DNA of 64,000 bases from Earliella scabrosa (GCA_022605405.1 JABYQQ010000024.1:496001-560000), one strand, 5' to 3'. Shown: positions 43,129-55,957, counted from the stretch's first letter. Numbers and translations: made by a program. The notes: generated by a model not told the origin, from the letters alone.

Positions 43129-45196
43129 TTAGAAAGAGCTCGTGGTCCCGGTCCCCTTGTAGTCAGTGACAGACACGTTCGAGACAGTGGACGGGTGCGC
43201 AAATTGCTGGAGGCGCGTGGGCAACGGGAAAGGACCGAGTCGATGAGACACGCGCACTCGTGTTGTAGAAACGGCTCACCATGGTGCTGTTGTTGGTGGC
43301 CTGCCTGCCGATGCCGCCCGAGCCAGGGTTAGAGGAAGTGAGTGGAAGGGTGACTGCGTCGGCGTTCGACAGCTGCTCCCGGAGGGACTTGCGTGCGTTG
43401 AGCGAGGCAAGTAGGGCGTTCAGGAGCACTGGCCGCGTGGAGTTGGGTTAACGTCGGAGACGATGCTGAGGGTAGAGTACTCACGCTTGGCTAGGGGGAA
43501 GAACGTGGCCATGAAAATGAAGGTGTGTGGAGCGACCGCGTACTAAATCACATAGGTTCGTGAGCTAGACCGGCAGCATCATCGATCATCTGCGCGGTGG
43601 ACACTCACCATGACCAATGTGGCGAAGGTGCAAATGCTGTAGTACGGGAGCACAGCGCGTGTCTGAGTCGGTTTCCACATTCAGATCAGACTGCAGACCT
43701 ACGTCGTAACAGCCCCCGTGTTGATACTGTACATGATAAGCGTGCGGATGGTATTATTTACCCTAGTTCGGGGTTCGTCAGTGTATGCCCACTAAGTATT
43801 CACCGGAGCAGGCTTACCTCATGACCGGGCTGGTGCGTGTCGCGAGCACCCAACACATCGAAGCGGCGATGAGGGCATCGGAGACGACCGCAGCAGACAA
43901 GTTGAAGTAGAACAGCCACTTCGCAAAAGATGGCGTCAGTTTCTCTCGACGTCGACGTCTGAAGCGAAGAAAACTTACGGAGAACTTGTCAAGCTCGCTA
44001 TAGTTCGAGATGCTGAAGCTGACCGCAATGACGGGGGTTAGACCGTTCATCTCGAGGTTTTGTACGACAGCGGTCGTTACTCACCATTTAACCGTCAAAG
44101 CTAGATGGAAGGAGTGTCTGAGTGTGCTAGCGCGAATACGGGGAGAAGTCCAGGACTGACCCAAGTTGTTTCCTGATACGACCAGCAATGGCTCGAATTA
44201 GGCGTATGTTCGTAAGGACGAGTCAAAATCATTCAGCTACGTACCAACCATAAGCAAAGAGGCGAATGCCTATGCAACAAGTGAGTACAGGACAGAGAGT
44301 GAATATGAATCGTTCGGGCTTACGTTGAAGATGAAGAGAATACGGTTTTGATTGCTCACTGACATATGTCGTCAGCGACATGGTTGTATGGTTCTTTCGG
44401 AGCATGACGCACGAATTAGGATCCTATAGCAGAAAATGCTAGTGGAAATAACGGGTGTCAAGGCGATGTATACTTGTGAATAAGAAGCAATACTGACCCC
44501 CGAATAATCCCGTCGCTCACGCCCTGCGAGCAATTGAGTGCGGTGCGTTAGATATCCTTGAGCTGTGGCGACGTACCGTCACGACTATATGAGCCTGTAC
44601 GTCAACGTGAGAGTTGTTACTAGTCGATGTGTGCTGAGAAGAACTCACCACTACGCTCCTGGAGTAAAGCAGGAAAGATAAGTCAACGATACGAAGACAT
44701 TAGGCAAATTACAGACCATGTAGGCTTCTGCAACTCTGCCTGATTGCCGAAGTGGGTGACTGAATAGGTGTACACGGTGTGCGAGATGAGGACGATATGG
44801 AGTGTATCCAGAATCCTGTAAAGCACCAGTCAATGGGAAGCCGGATCGGCTGCCATGTCTACCGACCAGAGGATCGCGACCTGAGTTTCAGGGTGAATGC
44901 CACGCTCCGTATGCGATCGAATGTGTATCGTACCAGTGATTTGAGCAATCTAGAATCTTTCCCACTCCGATTGTAATAGGTATAGGTCTGTAGCGTCGTC
45001 AGCCCGTATAGGCTGACATGAAGAACATGGAGAAGGGGTTAGCACAGGACCTCCCTGTAGCTTCCATGCTCACGTTGCAGCGAAGATATTGCCTGCCAAA
45101 TGCACCGTCACAGCTCAAGTTCACTGTCCAAACGTGTATGCACGCACCGACGAAGGCGGCCCCGAGGGTATTATCGAGTGTCTGTGCGATCGCCAT
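43129..45196 (-). CDS. DUF6534 multi-pass membrane protein, tandem copy 2
   Basis: Paralogue of the previous gene, same strand and exon layout. The start at 45196 gives MAIAQTLDNTLGAAFVG; further blocks are YGLTTLQTYTYYNRSGKD, LDTLHIVLISHTVYTYSVTH with FGNQAELQKPTW, FNLSAAVVSDALIAASMCWV and NALLASLNARKSLREQLS. After the codons for NNSTM an intron of about 90 bases ends at a CAG, and the last exon encodes QFAHPSTVSNVSVTDYKG and a few more residues before the stop at 43129. The family is strongly expanded in agaricomycetes and often found in tandem arrays; no biochemical role is established. The frames appear intact. A receptor- or sensor-like role is sometimes guessed from the seven-helix design, but nothing in the sequence proves it. 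Confidence 0.8.
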
Positions 45197-47604
45197 GACG
45201 CGTCCGTCAGTGTGCAGGTAAGGGGAGGACGGGTGTGAGAACGCTTTGCTGTACAGGCGACCCTAGATTGGCAGATATAAGAAAGCCCAGTCCACGGGAG
45301 ATGACCGGAAGAGCCGTGCATCAAGGTGGCTAGATATGTCAGACGTAAGGGACTTCATCAGCTGGAGATCCACCAAGCGCCGAGGACATGACAGCGGTGG
45401 GATATGGGGAGCTCTGTACGTCGTCCCAAACTCTAATTCATAGCGGAGAAGGAGGGGCATGCGGTATGATCGGTGATTCCAACATCAACGAGTAGAGGAA
45501 GTGTTGATAGGATGATGGGGGGCTTTGCTTGCGCCGCCTTCTCTCAATGTCCTTGAGCGGGAGAAGTCAAAGTAAGAGCTCCACTGAGACGGATATCTTT
45601 CGCACTGCATACATGACTGTGCGGACACCTGCCGTAATCCCGAGGCTTCGTGACTTGGGCGGACGCCGAGCATGATTGGGCAACAAGCATGTTTCCTGGG
45701 CGGCAGTTGGTACGAGACAGACTACTCTCGGTATCGTGCGTTGCAATGGAGGTGGTATGATTTGGATGTTACTGAAAGCTGTGGTACGCTACTAAGCTCT
45801 CTAGCTCCCGACTGGAGGGAGAGTGGTGAGGAGACGAGCACTCATGGAACTTGAAGGGAATCAACAGAGCCTAGACACACCTTGACAGATAGAAGCCGTC
45901 TCATCAGCGCCAGCGCGCGAAGTTATGCCTTCCTAGGGGTATATTGTTGGAAGTAAGTGAATCAGTGACTGAAAGCAAAGAACACAGTGGAATACCGCTG
46001 CGAGATCGGAACGATCCAAGGAGGGTGACATACCTATGACAAAGAACAATACTATATCTAGCAAGAATCCTGTGTGGGGAAGGAAGGGGAGGACTCGAAC
46101 GGCGGGCAACGAAACAAAAAGTGCACGGGACGTACTGACATCCAACGCGCCAGATATGTACTACAACTCGCCTCCGCTGTCCACGGATACTGTGCGTGAG
46201 GGCCGCTCGCTCGACGACGCGTTATCCGTCATTCGTTCGACGGGCGTCTAACAACAACGAATGTGCAAAGGCTTGATCTCTCCTCGGGGCTCGGAGAGAC
46301 AGTCAGTGTGCCTAGTCAGCTCCACTGTCGCTGTGCCACTCTGAGGATGTCGTCGGGCTTTCGGAACGGCAGGTGTGCGGGACAGGAAAGAGCGAGAAAG
46401 GGATGGAGGTGTCGTTCGACGACGTGCGCAGTTCGGCGAGAGTATTGAGTGCCAGAGTCGCTGTATGATTCGGGAGATCGCAGGGAGTTTGCAAGCTCAG
46501 CGCGGTCGCAGGTTGCAGAACGAGAGGGCGAGGGGGTCGCGTTCGCGCCGAGATTCGACGAGATGGTCGCGGTAGAGCTCGTTGCGCAGCTGAGCCGTAC
46601 GGAGAATGCTGTGCTGCGATGAGCGTCTAGGTATTCTACGTAACTACAGCCTTGGGGGGGACACTGGCAGTTATCAATTGAGACAATTACTACCATGGAG
46701 TCTGAACATGCCATGAAGATGACAACAGGGATATATTCATAGTCCAAAGTCAGTGGTGCAGGCTCAAGCCTCAAGGCTCAGTAAGTTGAAGTTCCCAGTT
46801 AGAGGTGTTTCCGGCACACCCCAGGCAGGGGGTCGGACCACCACTGAGACCCATTGACTGCACATGGGAATGTTGTCTCAAAGACCTCGTCCCCCTCGTA
46901 GCACCTCCCCCTGTAACCCAAACGCGGCATCCATGATGCATTCCGCTTTAATGATGATTTGTCCCCTTGTCGCCCGTAGTCACCGTGGAGCTCAGCTGGA
47001 TGAGCCGGCCGGACGTCCGCTGCGCTGACTGAGCCATCGTTTGCTTCGCAGACAAGACTTTGCACCTCCTCGAGGTCATCCCCGATGGTACTTCACCATG
47101 GACGTCGGGGAGAGACTTCCATGAAGACATCCGTCATCGGCTCAAAGGACGTCCTGCCTGTAAAGCTCTGCCTTCCAAGTTCCGCGGTAGTTCCAGACAG
47201 TGACATTGGACCCTAGAATGTCCAAGTCCGCTAGATGTCCTCCCCAGTTTTATGTTGCAGGACCGATGTCATCGTCTTGCTAATTCTTATGTCTTGCTTA
47301 CGTGCGCATGATCAGTATTCTGCGTATTCCGCTGTACAGCGCGATGCATAGATGCAGCAAGATGTGGTGATGACGCAAATATATTCGCATTACAACCGCA
47401 ATGCTTGATACAGATGGGGCATGAGTCGACAAGAAGACAGATTCATTAGTCGCGTGCGTAGTACTTTAGTCCGTAAGTGCGAGAGAGGGCAATCAGCTTA
47501 GAAACACTTGAGACAGCATCACAATGAACGTCATAATACAGAAGCCGAGAGAAAAACAGAAGGAAAGAGAAGGACCGACGAGACCGGGTGCAGGTACTAC
47601 TCGC
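45197..47604. other. Region upstream of DUF6534 copy 2, no recognised gene
   Basis: Only short frames are present. The first part repeats a little of the sequence upstream of copy 1. Around 46990-47170 a plus-strand frame looks weakly protein-like (includes LHLLEVIPDGTSPW) but is too short to assign and could be a relic exon. The right end is the 3' flank of the giant repeat gene. Confidence 0.35.
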
Positions 47605-50600
47605 CTACCGCATGCCATCCACGTCCTCCTGATCCGTGAGTCGACCGCTGTTTACCCCATGATTCTCCACGCGCTGCCTGGAAGTTGCGGGCGGCTGAGA
47701 GTTGCGCATAGCAGGCGGCGGAGCTGCAGCATTCGTCGTAGGCGCATGGAGGTTGTGGGGGTACGGTGGAGGCATGGGCTGATAATGTTGAGACGCATCG
47801 TGATGGAGCGGCGGAGGCGGATACATGGGAAACCTGTGGTGCATTCCTCCCGGATGGAATGCACCACTTGCTGCCGGGTAACCACCGCTCATTCCATACG
47901 GCGGAAGAGGCGGGAAGAACGGGAGACCTGGTGGAGGGTATCCGTATGGCATGCCGGAGTATGAACCATATCCCACCGGCGGTGCGTACGCTGTGTACGA
48001 CGGGCCGCTCGCCATTCCGTTGTTTCCTGTCAATACCAAGGATGGGTGAGGAGCTACTCGGAGACTCAGTAGACATGGCACTCACCGGGATGGCCAAGTT
48101 CGGCAGCCACAGGGATGTCCGAGCGATTATGCGCGCGCCCCTGCGGCGCCTGGCCAATCGTGGACGAATTGAGTTGAGGGACGGGAGCCGGCGTGGTCGG
48201 GACATGCGTGTGGGCGTGCAGGGCAGCGGGCGCGGGTACGGCATGGCGCGCATGTGCAGGAGCATCCGCTGGAGTGTCCGAAAGCACCACCTCAGATGGG
48301 ACCTCCGAGGGAATGTGCGAGGGAGCAGTCCCCGGAGCGTGCTGAGGGGCCTTGGATGAGACGTCGGAGGGGACGTGCGAGAGATCGGTTGGGGGGACGT
48401 GCGGCCGTTCCTGCGGTAGAGCATACGACGGGACGTCCGAAGGGACACGCGTTGGGACATGCGAGGGCACATGCGTCGGGACGTGCAAGGGGACCCGCAA
48501 CGCTTCGGATGGGACGTCCGGGTGGACGTGTGGCAGAGCGGTCTGAGGGGCACGCGACTGTGTCTGTGATGGGACGTCCGACGGGAGGTGCGAAGGGGCA
48601 TCCGACGGAGGGTCCGACACGATGTCCACATGCGTCGGGACATGCGAGGGGACCTCGGATGGGACGTCCGGGTGGATGTGTGGCAGAGCGGTCTGAGGGG
48701 CACGCGACTGTGTCTGTGATGGGACGTCCGACGGGAGGTGCGAAGGGGCATCCGACGGAGGGTCCGACACGATGTCCACATGCGTCGGGACATGCGAGGG
48801 GACCTCGGATGGGACGTCTGGGTGGACGTGTGGCGAAGCGGTCTGAGGGGCGCGCGATTGTGTCTGCGATGGGACGTCCGACGGGAGGTGCGAAGGGGCG
48901 TCCGACGAAAGGTCCGACAGGATGTCCGACGGGAGATCCGACGGGACGGCCGACGGGGGGTGCGACGGAAGGCTCAACGAGACCGGACGCTGGACCTCCG
49001 GCTGGACGTCAGCCTGCGGGACGTTCGACTGGACATGCGAACTGACGCCCCCCAGAACTTGACCGTTGCTGAGCCTGCGGAGCTTCGGAGGCGGTTCAAA
49101 CTGAGGAAGTTTGTAAAAGACAGGGCGAGCTTCGGAGGATGCAGACGTGCTCACCTTTGTCTTGGGACCCTCTGCGAGTGGGTGAGCGTCGGTCGTCGGA
49201 ACTACGCTGATGGCGCGGCCCTTCCCCTTATCGACCTTTCCAACCTGAAAAGCAGCCGATAATCCAGGCAGGTCGTTGTCGGAGTCCTCTACCTCCGTAA
49301 TCTTGCGCTTACGGGGCTTCGGCTGCGGCTTCGTCTTCGGGAGTGTCGAGGACGAAGGACCGGCGTTGGGTTGTCTGCTGGTGTCGGAGTCAAGCTCGTC
49401 GCTGCTGGGAAGGTCAATGACCTCGGCGCCGGGATCTGCGGCGGTCGTGGGCTGTTGCCTCACTGGCGTGTCTCTGATGGTAACGGGAACCCGCTTGATG
49501 AGCGAATCGTCCAGCCTTCGAGCGATTGGATTCGGGCGCAGCTGTGCCGTACCCTGAGTCGGACGCAGAGGACTTGGAGAGGGAGGAGCAGAAACGTTGT
49601 CCTCCACCTCTGAGCCCATCCCGTCTTGAGAGCAACCGTCATCGGCGGTGTCGCCGTCACCGTCCATGTCGCCATCCACGTCCATGTCGCTGCCGTTGTC
49701 GCTGTTGTTCGCAGAGGTGCTGGCGGTAATCTGCGCACCGGAAGAGCTTGCGCAAGCGTTGGAAGGGACCTGAGATTTTGCCTGTCCTCGGAGAGGAATC
49801 AGCGCAACCCGACCGTCTGCAAACTGGACCCGAGAGCCGGTCTGCGCCGACTCGGGCGGCGGGTCGTTTGCGAAGATTACAGGCACTCGGCCTTCCTGAA
49901 GCTCTGCATAGATGCGTCAATATCTGCACTGTAACATCGTCCAGGGCAGTACGATGCTCCTACCTCGTTTCGAACCCCCGTACCTCTTGATGCGCAGAGG
50001 ATTGGGGTTGTTACGGTTGAAGATTGCGTCCACCATTGTCTTCAGCGCAACGCCGCCCATGTCCTGCAGTCCTTTAGAACGTTTGCCGGTGCCGATGGGG
50101 TCAGGGAACGGGACGTTCCAAGGAAAGCCTTCACATTGAAGACCGCTGTTGGCCAGATTTGTCGTCATGTGTTTGAAGTGAAAGTTGTTTGTGTTCCATA
50201 GCGTCCTCGCGCAGTCGCCGTATGGCCCTGAGATAGGTCAGTCTAGCCCCGAAACTAAAGTCGTCAAGTCATAACTTACGGGCCATGTTCCGGAAGTGGT
50301 CGGCAATGAATCGCGCCCGATGAGCTGGCTTCGGAGGTGAAAGGTCCACCGGAAGCTGGTAATCTCGCACAGCCTCCGCAGGTACGACAGAGGCTCCCGG
50401 CTCAGGCATCCCAAGGTCAATCGTGGCGGTGTGGGCTATGGGCTTCGCATTAGGCACGGCCTTCCCCGGCGCCCTGGAAGCGAGCTGGGCGACACGCTCT
50501 CGGACTCCGTCCGGAGTGTCGGAGAACATCATGTCGCTGAGGGCCAGCGAGATCTTATGACTGTCGCGACAGAAGATATAGATTAGCACTTGCTCGTTCT

Positions 50601-53600
50601 ATCAACAGAGTAACACGCTCACTAGATGTGGGCCTTGAAGAAGCCTATGAGCGTGTCATCATTGGTGCGGAAACAGTCTTCGAAGAACTGGGACGCATTT
50701 GATTGGCACAAAATAGCGGCACGGAAATCGCTGAAGTCACGCACCGAGTGCGCGTCCGGCGTAACGAGAACTTTGGCCAGGCCGGCATCTGAATTCACCA
50801 CATTGCCGGCGATGAGCAAGACGCTCTCGAACCCGTACAGCGCTGCAAGTGACTTTGTCTAGTTGATGGCGACAGCAGCAGCTAGTTAGCGACTTGTCGC
50901 ACGGAAGTGAATGGACGCCACCTTACCAGTCGAGACAGTTCGCGCACACCTCGGTTGAACTCCTGCTTGCGGACACCGACAGTGGTTTTGCTTGCTCCGG
51001 CAATGGCTTGAAGAGAGCGATACTTCTCCAAGATTACAACTGCCTTCTTGCCGTATGTCGTCTTGAACGCGGCGTAGCACTTCCTCCGTAGCCGAACACC
51101 TGTAAACCCTGTCACGGCACAAGGAAGAGATACATGAGCCCCCATCTTAAGTGCGCAGCAATGGCGCTGAGCACTAGACAACTAACCTGATCGTTCTCCT
51201 GCAGGAGTCGAAGACAATTAGCACGAACAGGGTCACCCAGTGGAAACGACCGGCAACTCACGTAGCGGCACCCTCGCTAGCTCGTCCTGGTAGTGGTTCT
51301 TGAAGTATCGGCCGTAGGAGTTCCACATGTTTTTTTTCAGGTGCTTGCGTGTGCGCGTGGCGGTCCATTGGTCGAATACCTGGCCTGCTAGGAGACCAGT
51401 CTGCTTCGCGACACACTTGGCTATGGCGACAACTTCTTGGAAGGCCTCCTCAATGAGTGCGTGGGTGTCATTGGAGATACGCCCAGCAGGTCTCTTCTCA
51501 TCTTCCTCTTCGACTTCGTCCAGCCAATCGTCCTCGTCGCCCTCGCCCTCGCCCTCGCCCTCGCCCTCGCCCGCGCCCGCGCCCTCACTCTCGTCGCCGC
51601 CGCAGCCGTCCTCGTCGATACGGTCGTCAACATTCATGGTTCCGCCGTTGATGGTGTCGTCGAAGTCGGCAGGTCGGCTCACACTGCCGGACGGTTCCAT
51701 AGCCTAGTTACAAAGTGAACGTTAGCAAAGTATGTGACGCTTACAGAACGCGACAACATACCCTTTCTTTCCCTTTACCCACCAAGCGAGATTCCGGCGC
51801 AGAACCAGCATCAGTGACACGATCCGTCGCGGCAGCCAAGCTGAAGCTATCGTTGAGGAAAGGGTCGGAAAGGAGCGTATCATCTCGTCTCGCAGGGTTA
51901 ACATAACTGGGGCAGTAAAGAAATGCGTGAGCGGCGTGCGCGATGTACGAGACAGAGCTCAGCGCCGACATCAAAAGGTACGTACCGGGAAGTGTTGACT
52001 TGGCCAGAATCGGGGTTCCGGAGCCGGAGTCGGTCTGGAGGAAGGATGTCTGTAGGGACAGAGACGTCCGGAAGAGCCTCAACCTGAGCATGGGGCTGAT
52101 GCTCTGGGAGGACGGCGAAGCGGACGCTCTTTGGGACCTCCGTACGTACATGCGCCGGGACGTCCGTCGCGTGCTCTGCTTGGACATCCGGGCGGTTGTC
52201 CGGAGCGATGTTCCCCTTGAGGACGTCCTCTGATGCATGCGCCAAGACATCCCTTTGGCGATCCGACGAGGCGCGTTGCGGTATGTCCGGGCCTGTGTAA
52301 CCGGCGGGGAAATGCGTAGGGAGGTTGGATGGCGCGTCGGAGTCGCGCCGTCGGGTATCGGGCGCAGGCTGACCGAAACGGAGCTCAGACGGAGGGTAGC
52401 TCGAGGCACCTGCAATTGGCATGACACTTCCGGAATGAGGGTTGGAATACAGTCCCGGAGGCAGTACTTGTGATTGATCAAAGTTGTAAGAGTTGTACGG
52501 AAAGTCTGGGAACCGCCATTGCGGCTGATCTGCAAAGCTGGATTAGATAGATGTTTGTAAGACCTCCAATTACACGACGACCTACAGGAGTGCCAAGGGT
52601 GCTTTTGCTGCGAGTGGTGGTCGACATTCATTCCCTCCCAGCCATACGGAGCATTATTCACGTTAAGAGAACGCTGCCACCCTGCATCCTGAACGTACAT
52701 CGGAGCGTACTGCGGGATGCCCTGCGAAACGTCTGCAGGGACATCGGGAAGGCGCGGGGGAACATGTAACTGAGGACCTCCCTGAGAATCTGCCCGGGAC
52801 CCACCCGGGGCATCTACGGCGCTGTGCGTTGCGACGTCCATCAGGACGTCCGTTCCACCTTCAACGGCGACATCCGCCGGGACGTCGACTGTGACATCCA
52901 TCATGACATTTGTGAGGATGTCGTCCTCACGGCGGCCGGATGGCGGAGCGGCATTGGGAGCACTCGTGAGCATGTCTAGCGGGGCAGCCATGGGGGACTC
53001 GTCAATATGCATTGGAACATCCTCGCGGCGTGCCGGTACATTGGGAGGAGTCTGAGGGGAAACGTTCCAGCGTATGTTAGGGCGGATTTCGACATTTGTA
53101 GCAGTGCAAATGTCGTGCACGTACCTCAAAGGTCCTGTCACCAGCGCCATGGCTAACGCCTACTGCGGTAGCGCTGTCGAAGCGGATGTTGAGCGGAGCC
53201 TCAGTGCGGACAGGAACAACATCGGAGCCGACGGTAGGGCGCACGTCGGGAAGACTGTCAGAGTGAGCGCCAGCCTGAGGGCAGATGTCGGGGAGGTCGT
53301 GGGAGTGATCGTCGGAGGTACCAACCGGTCGAACATTCGCACCGGCGTCGAGGAACCTCTCGGGGAGACTGTTCAGGCCGCCGTTGGGGTGGGGGTCAGG
53401 ACGGTCATCGGAGGCGACGTTTCCCTGGACGGCAGGGCCGACATACATACGGATGTTGGGTATGCCCTCTGTGCGGACGCCTGGTAGGATGTCGGAACCG
53501 GCCTCAGGGCAGATGTCGAGCTGAACGTTCGGGGAGACGTCGGGGAGGACGTCGGGGAGGACGTCCGGGAGGTTCGGGCGGATGTCATCGCGTACGTCGG

Positions 53601-54808
53601 TGCGGACGTTGGCGTGGACGTCGGTGCGGATGTGGGCGGGGACGTCGGTGCGGACGTCGGTGCGGACGTCGGCGGGGACGTCGGTGCGGAGGTCGGCGGG
53701 GACGTCGGTGCGGACGTTGGCGGGGACGTTGGCGCGGATGTCATCGCGTACGTCGGTGCGGACGTTGGCGTGGACGTCGGTGCGGATGTGGGCGGGGACG
53801 TCGGTGCGGACGTCGGTGCGGAGGTCGGCGGGGACGTTGGCGGGGACGTTGGCGGGGACGTCGGCGCGGACGTCGGCGGGGACGTCGGTGCGGATGTGGG
53901 CGGGGACGTTGGCGCGGACGTCGGCGCGGACGTCAGTGCGGACGTTGGCGGGGACGTTGGCACGGACGTCGGGACGGACGTTGGCATGGACGTCGGTGCG
54001 GATGTGGGCGGGGACGTCGGTGCGGACGTCGGTGCGGACGTCGGCGGGGACGTCGGTGCGGACGTTGGCGGGGACGTTGGCACGGACGTCGGCGCGGATG
54101 TGAGCGGGGACGTCGGTGCGGACGTCGGCGCGGAGGTCGGCGGGGACGTCGGTGCGGACGTTGGCGGGGACGTCGGTGCGGATGTGGGCGGGGACGTCGG
54201 CGCGGACGTCGGTGCGGAAGTGGGCGGGGACGTCGGTGCGGACGTCGGTGTGGAGGTCGGCGCGGACGTCGGTGCGGACGTTGGCGGGGACGTTGGCGGG
54301 GACGTGGTCGCTGACGGAAGACGGGGGCGGGATGTCGCCGCGAACATCCACGTTCATTTTCTCGGAAACACTCTGCGGGCTGACAGGCGGGTATGTTGCT
54401 GAATGCTCCTGCGTGTGCTGAAAGTTGCTATGTGTGGCCTGGCCGCTCACTGCAAGCTGGGTAGCACCAGACACTCCATTGCCGGGGATCTCACGGGACG
54501 ACGTCTCAGGTGCATCTCCAGAGCGTGCGGCCGTCCCGTTTCCAACCCAGACCGCAGAGTGGGACGATACAGAACTATAATCGCTCGTCATGCCCTGGAC
54601 GCCAGGCATGCAAGCGGAGACAGAGTCTGATTCGGGGTTCTGGGCGAATGATTTTGCTCCATGTTCGGACCCTGTGGATGATGGGAAAGGTCACCGCCGT
54701 CAGAAGTATGGCAGGTCAACAGGAGCACTACGTACGGCGGGATGCACCTGTTCCTCCTTCATGACGCGTCGCAATCTGACGTTGCCGAGGGTTGGCACTG
54801 CGGGTCAT
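47605..54808 (-). CDS. Giant repeat-bearing orphan protein
   Basis: Multi-exon gene of roughly 2,100 codons. Junctions checked in phase: 54808-54748, 54671-53125, 53051-52586, 52529-51986, 51906-51762, 51703-51262, then several exons to 47605. It starts MTRSANPRQRQ. Exon 2 carries a long degenerate DVRTDVPA-type tetrapeptide array. After an acidic GEGEGEG tract comes the most protein-like part: RTRKHLKKNMWNSYGRYF, YAAFKTTYGKKAVVILEKY, ESVLLIAGNVVNSDAGLAKV, FFEDCFRTNDDTLIGFFKAH and SDMMFSDTPDGVRERVAQL (about 51450-50400). A second repeat zone (DVPSQTQSRAPQTALPHVHP-type, 150-bp units) and a Pro/Tyr/Gly-rich tail follow. I recognise the folded core only as a lineage-specific agaricomycete family of unknown function. 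KGKGR- and PRKRKI-like basic patches suggest a nuclear protein. It might be two genes, but the intron at 51704-51761 joins both halves in frame. Confidence 0.62.
48511..48935. repeat. 150-bp tandem repeat inside the giant gene
   Basis: Three units start at 48511, 48661 and 48811. The first two are almost identical and the third slightly diverged and incomplete. Each unit is 50 codons on the minus strand, so copy-number change keeps the reading frame. Within a unit there is an older PSDVPS/PSHVP tetrapeptide periodicity that extends beyond the array on both sides. Confidence 0.9.
51536..51590. repeat. Hexanucleotide GCCCTC microsatellite
   Basis: A run of GCCCTC and GCCCGC hexamers lies in an exon of the giant gene. 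On the minus strand it encodes alternating Gly and Glu just before an acidic tract, so it changes the length of an acidic linker without breaking the frame. Confidence 0.88.
53575..54310. repeat. 12-bp degenerate coding minisatellite
   Basis: About 60 tandem copies of a 12-bp unit, consensus near GACGTCGGTGCG with GACGTTGGCGGG variants. Sub-blocks repeat as longer near-identical segments (for example around 53582-53700 and 53725-53830), so segmental duplication was laid over unit duplication. On the minus strand it encodes tetrapeptides of the DVRT/DVPA/NVRA type. Because the unit has no stop in several frames, the array is open in up to four frames; only the minus frame of the surrounding gene is considered real. 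Confidence 0.92.
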
Positions 54809-55074
54809 GCTAGAGGTCTTACTGAGACCCTCTATGAAGCAGAACGCTCGTGAGCTACGAACGTACGGGTCCTGGAGAAGATCACAACATACGTGTAGTA
54901 TCCGAGGTTTTATCGCCGCTCGTGGCAGCCGTCCCATGGATGACTGCGGCGTGAGTGAGGAATTGTGTGGCGTCACAGCGAAGTATCTCATACCGTTTGC
55001 TCTGGCGGACGCTCGGGTTTGACGGTTCGAATCGAGCGGCCGTGAACTAGCTGCTAAGCCAGTGGGTGGAGCTT

Positions 55075-55957
55075 TTACTGCAGGACGGCATTAGTCGCTG
55101 TCTGCACCTGACTATCGGTGAGATCCATACCTAGCTTTTTCTCGCCTCGTGGGAGCCTAGGACGGGCGGTGGCCGAATCTGAATCGATGTCAAACGTAAC
55201 GGACGAGGCCGTTGACGAGGTATCTTGGATTGCCGAAGTAGTCAGACATGCAGCAGGCAGCCTTGAACACGGTTCATACCTGTGAGTGCTTGATTCTCCG
55301 GCTGAGCCGCCGCGGAAGCTTTCTGCAAGGCCGGGGATGAAGCGGCTGTGGAGAGAGACGGATAAGATCTCCGATGTGTAACGCCAATGGGAGAACATAC
55401 CGCGGTCGGTCTTGACCGTTTTTCGGGCACGCTTCGCACGAGCTGTGGCGGGGGGTTCATCGACGACAGCGGAAGGCAGTTGCGCAGCTTCTCCGGCTAC
55501 AAGGAGTGCATTGATATGAGTGCACTTCTCGGGATCATAGGGTCGTATGGTAGGAAGACTTACCCGCCACCACAAGCGTCGCTCGCTCACTTGCAGCGTC
55601 TTTCATAAACTTCGCTGCATTGGCCGTCACAACCACCCGGCGACCGGAGCGGCGCGCTGTCGGAGTGAGAGGAGGGGGTATTGTGATGCTGTCTAGCGTA
55701 GACGACTGAATCGGGGTCCCTCCACGCTCAGATGGCAAGGTTGTAGGCAGAGCGTTGGTCATCGCGGCTGCCGACGGAGTAGCGGACGCGTCAGTAGACT
55801 CGCCGACCATTGCGCTGGACGACAAGCCCGCCATCGCGTTTTGGGGTGCGCTTGTGGAGGCTGCAGTCGACGCATCGGTCAACGACGCGTTCAACGACGC
55901 GTCAGCCGTTGACGCGTCAGCCGTCGACGCGTTTTTGGACGCCGCAAGACGCGTCAT
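55075..55957 (-). CDS. Small low-complexity orphan protein
   Basis: Predicted protein of about 240 residues in four exons: 55957-55564, 55496-55401, a short exon near 55327-55260, and a last exon near 55230-55075. The N-terminus is an Ala/Ser/Thr/Asp repeat (ASTADASTADASLN), followed by a basic SGRRVVVTANAAKFMKDAA patch, an ARAKRARKTVKTDR basic stretch that could be a nuclear signal, and a Ser/Asp-rich tail ending TATNAVLQ. I do not recognise a family. It lies 266 bp upstream of the giant gene on the same strand and could be its 5' part in some transcript, but the stop at 55075 argues for a separate gene. An upstream exon is possible. Confidence 0.5.
55840..55940. repeat. GACGCGT-rich coding minisatellite
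   Basis: GACGCGT occurs about six times within roughly 100 bp, as irregular 12-15-bp repeats. On the minus strand they encode the Ala-Ser-Thr-Asp run of the small orphan protein. The units have mutated only lightly. Confidence 0.75.

Noticed and set aside
46088..46105. Reverse-complement B-box-like GGACTCGAAC
   Set aside because: No cloverleaf can be drawn around it.
53582..54402. Plus-strand open frames of 173 and 262 codons across the 12-bp minisatellite
   Set aside because: They arise because the 12-bp unit lacks stops in several frames; only the minus frame joins verified flanking exons.
55840..55940. Cluster of ACGCGT sites resembling MCB cell-cycle boxes
   Set aside because: They lie inside a repetitive coding exon and follow from the repeat unit, not from promoter position.
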